40,241 nt of DNA from Pseudomonadota bacterium (GTDB taxonomy: Bacteria > Pseudomonadota > Gammaproteobacteria > Burkholderiales > Burkholderiaceae_B). The stretch lies in NCBI GenBank assembly GCA_023389155.1, contig JAEWEV010000004.1:1-40241 (forward strand), in the 5' to 3' direction. Made by a program: the position numbers and the translations under genes. The first letter of the stretch is position 1; the number at the start of each line of letters is the position of its first letter. The notes beneath the pieces are model-generated. The model searched no databases and had not been told where the DNA came from. It worked only from the letters and a program-made list of their open reading frames with translations. Shown in pieces: positions 15,744-24,603 of the stretch.

Positions 15744-17227
15744 GCCACCTCGCTTTTTCTGAACACGGAACGTCTTGGTCGCAGCAGACCGTTAGGGCGC
15801 CAGATCATCATCAGAATCATGAGCAGGCCAAACATCAGCACACGATAGCCGGCGAACTCACGCAGGAATTCGGGCAAAAGCGTAAGCGTAAAGGCCGCGA
15901 TGATCACGCCGATTGAGGACCCCATGCCGCCGAGCACCACGATGGAAAGAATCAGGACCGATTCGAAAAAATTGAACGATTGCGGGCTGATGAAGCCCTG
16001 CGCCGTCGCAAAAAACACACCTGCAATTCCGCCGGTCAGGGCACCCAGCATGAATGCAGACAGCTTGACGGTGACGTGATTGATCCCCAGGGAACGGCAG
16101 GCAATTTCATCTTCCCGCAAGGCTTCCCAGGACCGGCCTATCGGCATGACGCGCAGCTGGGTGAAAAAACGCAGTACGATCATGCTGATCACAAACAACA
16201 GCAGGTAGACAAACAGATATCGGTAGTCGCCGCTATAGGGCAGCCCAAAAAACTCGTGAAACGGTACGGCGTCACCCCTTGCGCGACGAATGAACTCCAG
16301 ATTGAAGAGCGTTGGCGGCGGAACCGACGCACCATTGGGGCCACCCGTGAAACTGATCCAGTTGACCAGCACCAGCCGGATGATTTCTCCAAAGCCGAGT
16401 GTCACAATGGCCAGATAGTCACCATGCATTTTGAGCACCGGAAAACCCAGCAGCCCACCGCAAAGTGCGGCCAGCATGGGGGCGAGAATCAATGCACTCC
16501 AGAAGCCAATCCCCAGGTATTGCGCGCCGAGCGCGAGAAAGTAGGCGCCAACCGCATAGAAGGCGACAAAGCCCAGATCCAGCAACCCGGCCAGTCCAAC
16601 CACGATATTGAGGCCCAGGCCAAGCAGCACATACACCATGGCCAGCGTCAGGTTGTTCATCCAGCTTTTGCTGAACCAGCCAAAGTAGAAAAACACCAGA
16701 GGCAGGATCAGTCCCACCAGAAACAGGACAGGCAGCGCCCCCATCCAGGGATGCTTCTTGCCACGGCGCTTGGGTATGCGCACACCCATGGCGATCATCA
16801 CGAACAGAACCACCAGAACCAGCGCGATACCCGCTCCGCGATATATCACGCCGGTCAGACCCAGGACGAGAAACAGCAGCATCAGGCCGCCGCCCCACAG
16901 CAGCACTCGCATCAGACGCTTGCCGCCATCGGCATATTCGTCTTCAACCTCGACACCATGTTCGGTCTTGATGAAGTTCTGGATGAAATTCTGCCCGGTC
17001 TGCGTCTGTGCACCGACAGACACAAAGAAGCGGACAAAAGCGACGATCAGACCGATAGCCAGACCATTCAGAAAGAAGGGAGAGCGGAACCAGTCCAGCT
17101 CGAAGGTGTACTGCTTCAGCACGAAGTTGGTAATCGGGCTGAATACCAGCATGGTCAGAACCCCGGCCACCAGGGCGTCGCGGAACGAATGACCGAAATC
17201 GATATTGGTAGTTTGCGTGGTACTCAT
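15740..17227 (-). CDS. livM: Branched-chain-type amino acid ABC transporter permease, long form
   Basis: This 495-residue inner-membrane permease is longer than E. coli LivM (about 425). The first 200 residues hold several hydrophobic segments plus a charged cytoplasmic stretch (HGVEVEDEYADGGKRLMR). The BPD_transp_2 core runs from about 190 to 470, with MVYVLLGLGLNIVVGLAGLLDLG and the ATPase-contact loop SWEALREDEIACRSLGIN. The start is ATG at 17227, with GGAG eight bases upstream. It overlaps the livH stop by one base. Confidence 0.93.
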   Translation of the reverse strand: MSTTQTTNIDFGHSFRDALVAGVLTMLVFSPITNFVLKQYTFELDWFRSPFFLNGLAIGLIVAFVRFFVSVGAQTQTGQNFIQNFIKTEHGVEVEDEYADGGKRLMRVLLWGGGLMLLFLVLGLTGVIYRGAGIALVLVVLFVMIAMGVRIPKRRGKKHPWMGALPVLFLVGLILPLVFFYFGWFSKSWMNNLTLAMVYVLLGLGLNIVVGLAGLLDLGFVAFYAVGAYFLALGAQYLGIGFWSALILAPMLAALCGGLLGFPVLKMHGDYLAIVTLGFGEIIRLVLVNWISFTGGPNGASVPPPTLFNLEFIRRARGDAVPFHEFFGLPYSGDYRYLFVYLLLFVISMIVLRFFTQLRVMPIGRSWEALREDEIACRSLGINHVTVKLSAFMLGALTGGIAGVFFATAQGFISPQSFNFFESVLILSIVVLGGMGSSIGVIIAAFTLTLLPEFLREFAGYRVLMFGLLMILMMIWRPNGLLRPRRSVFRKSEVA

Positions 17228-18144
17228 TACACTTTCTCCACGGCAGGCCGGCCCAACAGGCCACTCGGTTTGAAAATCAGCACCAGCACCAGCACACTGA
17301 AAGAAAATACATCCTTGTAGTCACTGCTGACAAAGCCGGCAAACAGCGATTCCATAATTCCCAGAATCAGTCCGCCCAGCATGGCACCCGGCAATGAGCC
17401 GATGCCACCCAGCACGGCAGCGCTGAACGCCTTGATACCCAGAATGAAACCGATATGAAAATCGAAAGAACCGTAGTTGAAAGTAACCAGCTCGCCGGCG
17501 ACCGCGGCCATGACAGAACCGATCACAAACACAGTTGAAATAATCCGGGTGGTATTGATACCCAGGATGGTGGACATTTTGCGATCCTGTTCGACCGCAC
17601 GGCACTGTCTGCCCAGACTGGTTTTCTGGATAATCCAGGTAAGTATCGTCATAGCGATGATGCTGACAACCACAATCATCAGGTCGAGATAACGAATCTG
17701 GAAGAAGCCGGTATCAGAGCCTATCGTAAAGCCACCCTGAATCACCGAAGGCACGCCCTGCACATATGGCCCCTGGCTGACCTGCACATAGTTCTGCAGC
17801 AGCAGCGATACGCCAATGGCGGTGATCAGCGGGGCCAGGCGATTGGTGGTGCGCAGGGGACGATAGACGGTGCGCTCGATATACCAGCCGTAAAGCCCAG
17901 TGATGAACATCGTGACCATCAGGGTCAGCAGCAGCGACAGCGCGATGGAATCGATGCCAAGAAATGTGAATACGGCGAATGCAATTGCAGTGATATAGGC
18001 GCTGATCATGTAAATCTCGCCATGGGCGAAATTGATCATGCCGATGATGCCATAAACCATGGTGTAGCCGATTGCAATCAGACCGTAAATCGCGCCAAGC
18101 GTGACGCCATTTACCAATTGCTGGCCCAGGATGTACCAATCCAT
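17227..18144 (-). CDS. livH: Branched-chain-type amino acid ABC transporter permease
   Basis: This is a 305-residue membrane permease with about eight hydrophobic segments. The N-terminal region GVTLGAIYGLIAIGYTMVYG is followed by MINFAHGEIYM, the diagnostic LivH motif. The C-terminal VLGGIGSLPGAMLGGLILG is also characteristic. AAGG seven bases before the ATG supports the start. It forms the translocation pore with LivM. A 130-bp gap with a strong hairpin separates it from livK upstream. Confidence 0.94.
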   Translation of the reverse strand: MDWYILGQQLVNGVTLGAIYGLIAIGYTMVYGIIGMINFAHGEIYMISAYITAIAFAVFTFLGIDSIALSLLLTLMVTMFITGLYGWYIERTVYRPLRTTNRLAPLITAIGVSLLLQNYVQVSQGPYVQGVPSVIQGGFTIGSDTGFFQIRYLDLMIVVVSIIAMTILTWIIQKTSLGRQCRAVEQDRKMSTILGINTTRIISTVFVIGSVMAAVAGELVTFNYGSFDFHIGFILGIKAFSAAVLGGIGSLPGAMLGGLILGIMESLFAGFVSSDYKDVFSFSVLVLVLIFKPSGLLGRPAVEKV

Positions 18145-18234
18145 GTTTATACCTTTTCAGGGTGAAGACAGGGGCTCGGCGTTTTGCAGAAAACCGCCGT
18201 AAGCGTCCAGGGGAATCGTGTTGCAGGAGCCGCT

Positions 18235-18263
18235 GACAGCGCACCAACCTGCAGTGCGCTGTC
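18235..18263 (-). promoter_or_regulatory. Intercistronic hairpin between livK and livH
   Basis: GACAGCGCA (18235-18243) and TGCGCTGTC (18255-18263) form a perfect 9-bp stem with an 11-nt loop. A second, imperfect GGCGTTTT/AAAACCGCC stem lies a little downstream, near 18178-18198. Neither has a T-run. Like the hairpin at 9123-9148, it follows a binding-protein gene and probably stabilises that part of the transcript. Confidence 0.55.
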
Positions 18264-18274
18264 CTGTCCATACC

Positions 18275-19402
18275 TTACTTTTTGTACTCGACGTATTTGC
18301 CGTCTTTATCCCAAACGTACAGCACGAAATCGTTGGATTTCAGATCGCCTTTTTCGTCCCAGCCTTTATTGCCGGTGACAGTTTCAACAGGATTGTCTTT
18401 GAGCCAATCGGCCAGTTTGGTGCCGTCTGTTTCATCCTTGTTGGCAGCCAGTGTGGCGGCCACTGCCTGCACGGCAGCGTAGGAGTACAGTGTGAAACCT
18501 TCCGCATCGCTGCCGGATTTTTTCAGTTCATCAACAACGCTTTTGGAGGCGGGATCGTTGCGTGGATCTTTCAGGAAGCTCATGTAAACGCCTTCTGCAT
18601 TCTGCACGCCACCGGCTGCGGTCACGAACGCCGGATCCGCAATACCGTCATCGGAAATGAACGGTATTTTCAGACCCTGCTGACGCATCTGCTTGACCAG
18701 CACGCCGGCTTCGGCATACAAGCCGCCAAAGAATACGGCGTCCACATTGGCACCCTTGATTTTCGTGACCAGTGCGTTGTAATCACGTTCGCCGCGCGTT
18801 ACGCCATCTTCCAGCACGACTTCGATACCCAGTTTTTTGGCGGCATCACGAGTGGCATTGGCCAGGCCCACACCGTAGGTGTCCTTGTCATTGATAACGG
18901 CAACGCGTTTCACGTTAAGGACGTCTTTCATGAACTGGGCATCGACCTCACCCTGCTGGTCATCACGACCGCAAGTACGCAGGATGGTGGTCAGGTCACG
19001 TTCTGTGACCTTGGGATTGGTAGACGCAGGCGTGACGTTCAGAATATTGGCTTCGTCATAAATTTCGGATGCGGGAATGGTGCTTGAAGAGCAGAAGTGG
19101 CCGACAACGGCAGTCACTTTTTCCTGATCGATCAGGCGATTGGCAGCGGCCACGGCCTGCTTCGGATCACATGCGTCATCGACAGTAACCAATTTGAGCT
19201 GCTTGCCGTTGACGCCGCCCTTGGCATTGATGGCATCGATGGCTGCCTGCGCGCCAGTCTGCAACTGCTTGCCAAAAGCCGCACTGCCACCGGTCATGGG
19301 TGCACCCAGACCGATTTTGATTTCATCTGCGGCCAGCGCCGGCGTGCCAAAGGCAGCGGTAAGCGCAGTTGCCAGAAAGACCTTCTTCAACACTCTATTC
19401 AT
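18275..19402 (-). CDS. livK: Branched-chain-type amino acid periplasmic binding protein
   Basis: This 375-residue periplasmic binding protein has the Peripla_BP_6 fold. The ATG at 19402 follows GGAG at six bases and starts a signal peptide (MNRVLKK, hydrophobic stretch, cleavage near ALA-AD at 24-25). The mature N-terminus DEIKIGLGAPMTGGSAAFGKQ is typical. The ligand-pocket region FCSSSTIPASEIYDEANI (about 117-134) carries the Ser-Ser-Thr that binds amino-acid carboxylates in LIV-type proteins. It is encoded first among the liv genes, downstream of an FAD oxidoreductase, and probably binds an amino acid other than leucine, such as lysine or pipecolate. That ligand is inference from context. 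Confidence 0.92.
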   Translation of the reverse strand: MNRVLKKVFLATALTAAFGTPALAADEIKIGLGAPMTGGSAAFGKQLQTGAQAAIDAINAKGGVNGKQLKLVTVDDACDPKQAVAAANRLIDQEKVTAVVGHFCSSSTIPASEIYDEANILNVTPASTNPKVTERDLTTILRTCGRDDQQGEVDAQFMKDVLNVKRVAVINDKDTYGVGLANATRDAAKKLGIEVVLEDGVTRGERDYNALVTKIKGANVDAVFFGGLYAEAGVLVKQMRQQGLKIPFISDDGIADPAFVTAAGGVQNAEGVYMSFLKDPRNDPASKSVVDELKKSGSDAEGFTLYSYAAVQAVAATLAANKDETDGTKLADWLKDNPVETVTGNKGWDEKGDLKSNDFVLYVWDKDGKYVEYKK

Positions 19403-19506
19403 GCTTTTCTCCTGATCGACGAGCATGGGTTTCACACAAGGCAAAACCATAAAATAATATGCGACTAGCCAACGCCGGCCACACGCCTGACACTACAAAC
19501 TTTTCA

Positions 19507-20715
19507 TTACCAGACATTCAGTTCAACAATGGGCTGGTTCTTTAATACCCGCTCCCAGCCCATGCGGGAAAGATCAAGGCTGCGATACTGCCCGAACTCG
19601 ATAAGCTCGGCCAGCCCGCGCCCGACAGCCGGTGATTGTTGCATACCATGCCCGCTGAAACCATTAGCGTAAACCATATTATCGACGTCAGGATGGTAGC
19701 CAAGTATCACGTTCTGGTCGAACGTGTTGTAATCGTAATGCCCTGCCCATGCGTGTTCGCAGCGCAGCGCTTCAAACGCCGGCACGCGCGCCGCGAGGAT
19801 GGGCCAGAGGATGTCATCGAACAGATAATGCTGAACGTCAAAATCGAAGCATTCCGGATCCTGGTCTTCAGGAGGCTGTATTCCTCCGATAAAGCCGTCG
19901 CCTTCGGGATGAAAATACGCGCCGCTTGGATCAATGACCATGGGGCAGTCGGTGATTTTTTCCGGGCAGGTGAAGTAGAAGACGCTACGCTTGCGCGACT
20001 GCTGTGGCAGGGCGATACCTGCCTGCGCTGAGAGTGCGGCAGCACCCGTGCCTGCGGCATTGACCAGCGTTCCACATTCAACGGTACGCCCGCTTTTTAG
20101 CGTGACACTTGTGATTTTTCTGCCGGTCTTGCCGATGGCCAGCACTTCGTCTTCGACATAGTTGACACCCTGCGCGATTGCCTTGCGGCGGAACGCCCGC
20201 ATCATGCCATACGCATCAAGCCAGCCTTCTCCCGTGACGCCATAGGAGCCCAGCGCAAGATCGCTGACATTCAACCAGGGCCAGGTGGCCTTCAGTTCCT
20301 CGGGGGTACGCAGTTCAATATCGGCGCCCAGGCTGCGCTGCAACGCATTGTTCTGGCGCATGACATCTTCGCCACCAGGCGTAGCCAGAAACAGATAACC
20401 TTTTTCCTGAAAACCGACGTCAGGACGATCATCGTCTACTGCCAGCCGGTCACCGATACTGCGCAGAAACTCGGTGCCAAATTGCGAGAGCTGAATATTT
20501 TCCGGCGTGGAAAACTGATGACGGATGGAAGCGGCCGACAAGGCCGTTGCGCATTTCTGATAGCTGGCGTCTTTTTCCAGCACGAGGATTGAACCATTGA
20601 ACGAAGCAGATGCGCTAAGAAAATATGCCAGCGAGCTACCCGTGGCTGCACCACCAACGATCACGACATCATATTTGCTTTCCACCGCTTTTTTTTCCGC
20701 AAGAAGTTCAGACAT
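19507..20715 (-). CDS. FAD-dependent amine/amino-acid oxidoreductase (DadA/FOXRED1-like)
   Basis: This 402-residue protein is of the DAO superfamily. The dinucleotide-binding motif is VVIVGGAATGSSLAYFL (17-33), slightly unusual in reading GGAATG in place of GGGIxG. Acidic Glu at the end of the second strand (LVLEKD) is present, and the C-terminal FAD-closing motif is NGFSGHGMQQSPAVG. Family members oxidise C-N bonds in D-amino acids, sarcosine or pipecolate. It lies 104 bases upstream of livK in the same direction, ahead of the importer operon. With the ketimine reductase and AmaB in the window, L-pipecolate oxidase (AmaA role) is a reasonable guess, and a D-amino acid dehydrogenase the main alternative. 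The ATG at 20715 has no good ribosome site; the region upstream is very AT-rich. Confidence 0.82.
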   Translation of the reverse strand: MSELLAEKKAVESKYDVVIVGGAATGSSLAYFLSASASFNGSILVLEKDASYQKCATALSAASIRHQFSTPENIQLSQFGTEFLRSIGDRLAVDDDRPDVGFQEKGYLFLATPGGEDVMRQNNALQRSLGADIELRTPEELKATWPWLNVSDLALGSYGVTGEGWLDAYGMMRAFRRKAIAQGVNYVEDEVLAIGKTGRKITSVTLKSGRTVECGTLVNAAGTGAAALSAQAGIALPQQSRKRSVFYFTCPEKITDCPMVIDPSGAYFHPEGDGFIGGIQPPEDQDPECFDFDVQHYLFDDILWPILAARVPAFEALRCEHAWAGHYDYNTFDQNVILGYHPDVDNMVYANGFSGHGMQQSPAVGRGLAELIEFGQYRSLDLSRMGWERVLKNQPIVELNVW

Positions 20716-20911
20716 ATATCTAAATTCGCATAAGAAAAAATTTTCGTCAATAATTTTTTTTATTTCTCATGTAAAATTTTTTTCTGAAATTTTTAACATT
20801 AAAAATCAAAGACTTACAAATAAAAATTGACAGATTTTTATTATGGAAAACCCTAGGAACAAATAATTCCAACAGGAAATGCGTAAATATCACAAGTGAA
20901 ATATAGAAAAT
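20716..20911. other. AT-rich intergenic region
   Basis: This stretch of just under 200 bases is much richer in A and T than its surroundings, with several A- and T-tracts. It separates the transglutaminase stop from the FAD oxidoreductase start; both genes are on the minus strand. It probably contains the promoter for the oxidoreductase-liv operon: a minus-strand TTGACG lies at 20750-20745, but no clear -10 box at proper spacing was found. The phased-looking tracts could bend DNA or attract an H-NS-like protein (MvaT/Bv3F class). Confidence 0.45.
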
Positions 20912-21814
20912 TCAGCGCGGAATTTCACTTTCCGGCATGACGGTGACCGAGGTTTTCAGACCATGTGCACTGCTTCCGTACATCATGCCCCGAATCGGTG
21001 AAACATCCGAAAAATCGCGGCCCCAGCACAAAGTGATGTGTTCCTGATCCGGAAACAGGTTGTTGGTCGGATCTGAATCCACCCAACCATGTTTCGGTAT
21101 GTACACGGAAACCCAGGCATGCGACGCATCGGCACCAATCAGTCGGGGTTGTCCTGCAGGCGGATGAGTCAGCAGGTAGCCACTGACATAACGGGCAGGC
21201 AGACCGATGGAGCGCAGGCAGGAAATCATCAGATGCGCGAAATCCTGGCAAACCCCCCGGCGATTGCGAAACACTTCAGCGACCGGCGTGGAAATCGTTG
21301 TCGCCTGCGGATCAAACACAAATTCATTGAAGATGCGCGTCTGCAGCGCCCCCACGGCGGCGAGCACCGGCATGCCGGGAGTAATGATTTCCTGCGTCCA
21401 CTGGCGAATATGGGGCAGCAGCCGAATATGATTTGATTCAAAGCGAAATTGCGTGGCTTCAAAATCATAAGGCAGATAGGTTTTGCCCGGCGTGAAGCGC
21501 AGGTATTCCACCACATCTTCCCATGGCGGCGTATCCCCGATATCGGGAAGGCGGCGGCGGGTCAGGTTGACGACTGAATGCGCACGCACGCTAAGCGCCT
21601 GATGATCACTCATCAGCGTGAAATACTGTAGTGGATTGCCAAAGCAGTCCAGCAGAAAATCAATGCGGTCCGGTTGAGGGTCGATGTCTATCGCATGACT
21701 CTCGGGTGTCTGCCATGGCAGAATACGCGGAGAGAGCCGAAGTATCTGACGCGACTGGGTGACCGGTGAGTGGTAATAATATTCCGTGTCATGCTGAATG
21801 TGATAGGTCACCAT
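20912..21814 (-). CDS. Transglutaminase-like cysteine peptidase
   Basis: This 300-residue protein has an N-terminal beta region (YHIQHDTEYYYHSPVTQSRQ, typical of the bacterial transglutaminase N-domain) and a transglutaminase core. The triad is visible as Cys189 (RRGVCQDFAHL), His232 (DASHAWVSVY) and Asp248 (WVDSDPTNN). No signal peptide is seen, so it should be cytoplasmic. Its ATG overlaps the stop of the ATP-grasp/alpha-E fusion by one base. In the known gene neighbourhood of circularly permuted ATP-grasp and alpha-E proteins this partner is predicted to hydrolyse or transfer the peptide bonds the ligase makes. No substrate is established. Confidence 0.9.
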   Translation of the reverse strand: MVTYHIQHDTEYYYHSPVTQSRQILRLSPRILPWQTPESHAIDIDPQPDRIDFLLDCFGNPLQYFTLMSDHQALSVRAHSVVNLTRRRLPDIGDTPPWEDVVEYLRFTPGKTYLPYDFEATQFRFESNHIRLLPHIRQWTQEIITPGMPVLAAVGALQTRIFNEFVFDPQATTISTPVAEVFRNRRGVCQDFAHLMISCLRSIGLPARYVSGYLLTHPPAGQPRLIGADASHAWVSVYIPKHGWVDSDPTNNLFPDQEHITLCWGRDFSDVSPIRGMMYGSSAHGLKTSVTVMPESEIPR

Positions 21815-24465
21815 TACAGGAATTCCTTGTTGATCGTCTCAAGGCCGGTGTCACTGGAGATCGTATCGGTAACCAGAAAATACTGATGGCTGATACTGTT
21901 TGCATACAGGGACAGCCCATGGGAAATGTCTGCGCAGATGCGGCCCAGCGCATTGTAAATTTCCTCGGCAGCGAGCGTACCCACGGCAAACCCGCCAAGA
22001 TCAATCGCGTCCATGTCAGTCAGCACCTGCTGAAGTATCTGCCGGCTTTGCTCCTCTTGCACATTGAAGGCCGCGCCATTGTCCAGCAGACTTTTGCAAA
22101 GATAGCGCAGGGAATAGGGATTGGTCTGGTCGAACACGAGCAGATACAGGACCGCCAGCATCTCTTCTTCACGGTGGTAACGTGCACGATAGGTGACAAT
22201 GCTGTAAGCGATTTCCAGCAGCGATTCGAGCATGATGGTTTTATCGGGCTCGGACTGTTGCAGGAAGAATCCCAGCGTGTCGCTCATACGACTGAGCTTT
22301 TCAATCAGGCGCCCGAGCAGCAGGAAGCTCCAGCCTTCGTCACGCGTCATCTGTTCATGCGTAAAGCCCGACAGAATGGAGCAGCTGGCAAACAATTCCT
22401 GCATACGCTGCTGCACGATGGTCAGATCCAGCTCGCTATTGCCAAGATACGACGGCATGTAGTTGACGACCCACCAGACATCCAGCGAGAGCTTTTCTCG
22501 AATATTGAAAGCGCACTGATGCAGATAATTCACGTTGTTGGGAAGCGCACCGTTGCGCGGCGACGGCGCCAGCGACAGTCCCAGCTGCTGACGAATGAAA
22601 TTGACATCATAGGTATCGTCCTGACGGATATTTTCGGGCGATGGCGGCGCCAGGACATTCAGATGGATACCCAGTTTATACAGCAGGGTAATCAGCGTAT
22701 CCTTCTCCGTCACGCGTTCCGTCAGGTTGCGGATAATGGTGCGCAGCAGCAGTACCGAGTGCTCGGCGCGAATTCCGTAACGTCCCATCCAGAACAGATT
22801 TTCGCCCATGCGTGCCGGCGTGGTGGTGTGGGCCGCAAGCAGCTGTTCCAGGTTTAGTGGTTTTGTTTCGAAGGCATGGGAAGCACTGCGCACCGGCTCG
22901 CGAGCCGGTGTAATGGTAATGGGCGCCGCTGCGGTCTTTTTTTCCACACGACATACCCATAAATCCTTATTAATCTGGCGGTTACGCGATGACAGTACGG
23001 GGGTATCACTTTTGTCTTCGACGCGCACCACGCCACCGGGCATGACCTGATACGTTCCGTCAGCCTTGAGCGTGGCAAACACCCGCATGGTAAAACGACG
23101 CATCTGCAGTTTCCGCGAGTCGTGATCAATTTCAGGAATGCGTGCCAGTTGCATGACTTCATGCGCAACCAGCGAACGCGGATTCGTTTGCAGCTGATGA
23201 TACAGTGCTTCACGCTGGGCCGGATTCAGATCGGGAGCGTACTGTGGGCTGGTCCGGCTGGATGAAAAGCTGGATTTGAACATCAGGGAATCAAAGTGCT
23301 CCAGGGCGTAGGCCAGGTTATTCTGATCCCCGCACCACCAGCTGCGGATTGAATCCATCAGCAAGGGTTCTCCGCGCAAATGCTGGCAGATACCCGACAT
23401 GAACTCCAGAATCCCGGCAGACTCCAGCACACCTGATCCCAGCGCATTGCACACGGCCACATTGCCCTGCCGGATTGCCTGCAGCAAACCCGGAATGCCG
23501 GGATAGTCGCTGCCGAACAGTTCCATCGGATCACATTCGCTATCTTCCAGCCTGCGCAGAATCACGTGCACGCGCTGCAGGCCACGCAGCGTTTTCAGAT
23601 ACACCACATCATTGCGAACCGTCAGGTCCAGACTTTCTGTAATCGGTATACCCATTTGCCGGGCAAGGAACACATGTTCGAAATACGCCGAATGCTTGGG
23701 TCCCGGTGACAGCAGAACCGTAACCATGCTTTCATCATTGATCGGCATGCTGGACAGCAGGGTCTGGCGAAACGCCCGAAAATAGACAGTTTGCGGATTA
23801 ACACGCAGACGATTGAACAGTGCAGGCAATGCGGTACTCATGATCTGCCTGTTTTGCAGCGCATAGCCCGAGCCCAGCGGCCCCTGTGTGCGATCCTTCA
23901 GTACCCGCCAGTTCCCGTTTTCATCACGGGCAATATCCACAGCGTACATGTGAAGGTGATTTTCCGTGGCATCCAGTGAATGGATACAGGGCCACAGGAA
24001 ACCGCGCTGCCCGAAAATCAGGGACGGCGGAACCAGCCCTTCGCGAATCAATTGCTGGGGGCCGTAAATATCGCGCAGGGTTTCATTGATCAGAGCCGCA
24101 CGCTGCCGGATGGCCCGGTCGATGAAGTCCCATTCCTGCGCTGATATCACATACGGAATCACGCTAAGGGATTCCCATGGCTCCGTGACTTCTTCGTCGC
24201 TGTAGGCGTTATAGATACTGCCCCGGTTCTGGATATTTTCAGAGATGTAGTCCAGAAATCCCTTCAGATCATCAGGGGCAAGATTCTCGAGTGCCGACAA
24301 CACGTGATCCCACTCGGGCTTGAGACGTCCGGCGCTGTCACGCAGTTCCGAGGCTTCTTTTCCCGCGGAACCGCTCAGCAGTTGGTCAAGTGAAAAGTCC
24401 ATACGACCCTGAAGATGACTTTGCAAGGGGCCATTGTACGCAATTTCCATCATGTGCCGACCCAT
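21814..24465 (-). CDS. Circularly permuted ATP-grasp (type 2) fused to alpha-E domain
   Basis: This is an 883-residue protein. Residues about 60-505 are homologous to the separate ATP-grasp at 25647-27080; for example SPGPKHSAYFEHVFLARQMG (253-272) matches TPGMYNSAYFEHTFLAQQMG. Residues about 550-870 are an alpha-E helical domain (ARMGENLFWMGRYGIRAEHS). In the ATP-grasp half the elements expected for ATP and metal binding are altered: VLKDRTQGPLG (188-198) where the partner has VLEDNLRVPSG, no glycine-rich loop after Lys397, and LSSRNRQINKDLWV (491-504) where the partner has NSSQGGGTKDTWV. It may be inactive as a ligase or differ in mechanism. The start is uncertain: ATG at 24465 has no clear ribosome site, and in-frame ATGs lie at 24453 and 24402. 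Confidence 0.88.
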   Translation of the reverse strand: MGRHMMEIAYNGPLQSHLQGRMDFSLDQLLSGSAGKEASELRDSAGRLKPEWDHVLSALENLAPDDLKGFLDYISENIQNRGSIYNAYSDEEVTEPWESLSVIPYVISAQEWDFIDRAIRQRAALINETLRDIYGPQQLIREGLVPPSLIFGQRGFLWPCIHSLDATENHLHMYAVDIARDENGNWRVLKDRTQGPLGSGYALQNRQIMSTALPALFNRLRVNPQTVYFRAFRQTLLSSMPINDESMVTVLLSPGPKHSAYFEHVFLARQMGIPITESLDLTVRNDVVYLKTLRGLQRVHVILRRLEDSECDPMELFGSDYPGIPGLLQAIRQGNVAVCNALGSGVLESAGILEFMSGICQHLRGEPLLMDSIRSWWCGDQNNLAYALEHFDSLMFKSSFSSSRTSPQYAPDLNPAQREALYHQLQTNPRSLVAHEVMQLARIPEIDHDSRKLQMRRFTMRVFATLKADGTYQVMPGGVVRVEDKSDTPVLSSRNRQINKDLWVCRVEKKTAAAPITITPAREPVRSASHAFETKPLNLEQLLAAHTTTPARMGENLFWMGRYGIRAEHSVLLLRTIIRNLTERVTEKDTLITLLYKLGIHLNVLAPPSPENIRQDDTYDVNFIRQQLGLSLAPSPRNGALPNNVNYLHQCAFNIREKLSLDVWWVVNYMPSYLGNSELDLTIVQQRMQELFASCSILSGFTHEQMTRDEGWSFLLLGRLIEKLSRMSDTLGFFLQQSEPDKTIMLESLLEIAYSIVTYRARYHREEEMLAVLYLLVFDQTNPYSLRYLCKSLLDNGAAFNVQEEQSRQILQQVLTDMDAIDLGGFAVGTLAAEEIYNALGRICADISHGLSLYANSISHQYFLVTDTISSDTGLETINKEFL

Positions 24466-24603
24466 TTGTATTGACTAATTGCCGACAACGATGTTCAAGC
24501 GCCACAACGCCGGGCCGAGATCGGATGAAACGGCAGATTTCCGGCGGCAATACTGCCGCCCCGCACCGCTTTCTGCCGCAGGCGGGTCCGGTCACGTCAC
24601 CCC

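Noticed and set aside
15980..17320. Plus-strand open frame of about 446 codons, rich in Gln and His
   Set aside because: It is antisense to livM, which has clear permease motifs; the composition is that of complementary hydrophobic codons.
21766..22857. Plus-strand open frame of about 363 codons
   Set aside because: It is antisense to the ATP-grasp/alpha-E fusion and shows no domain.
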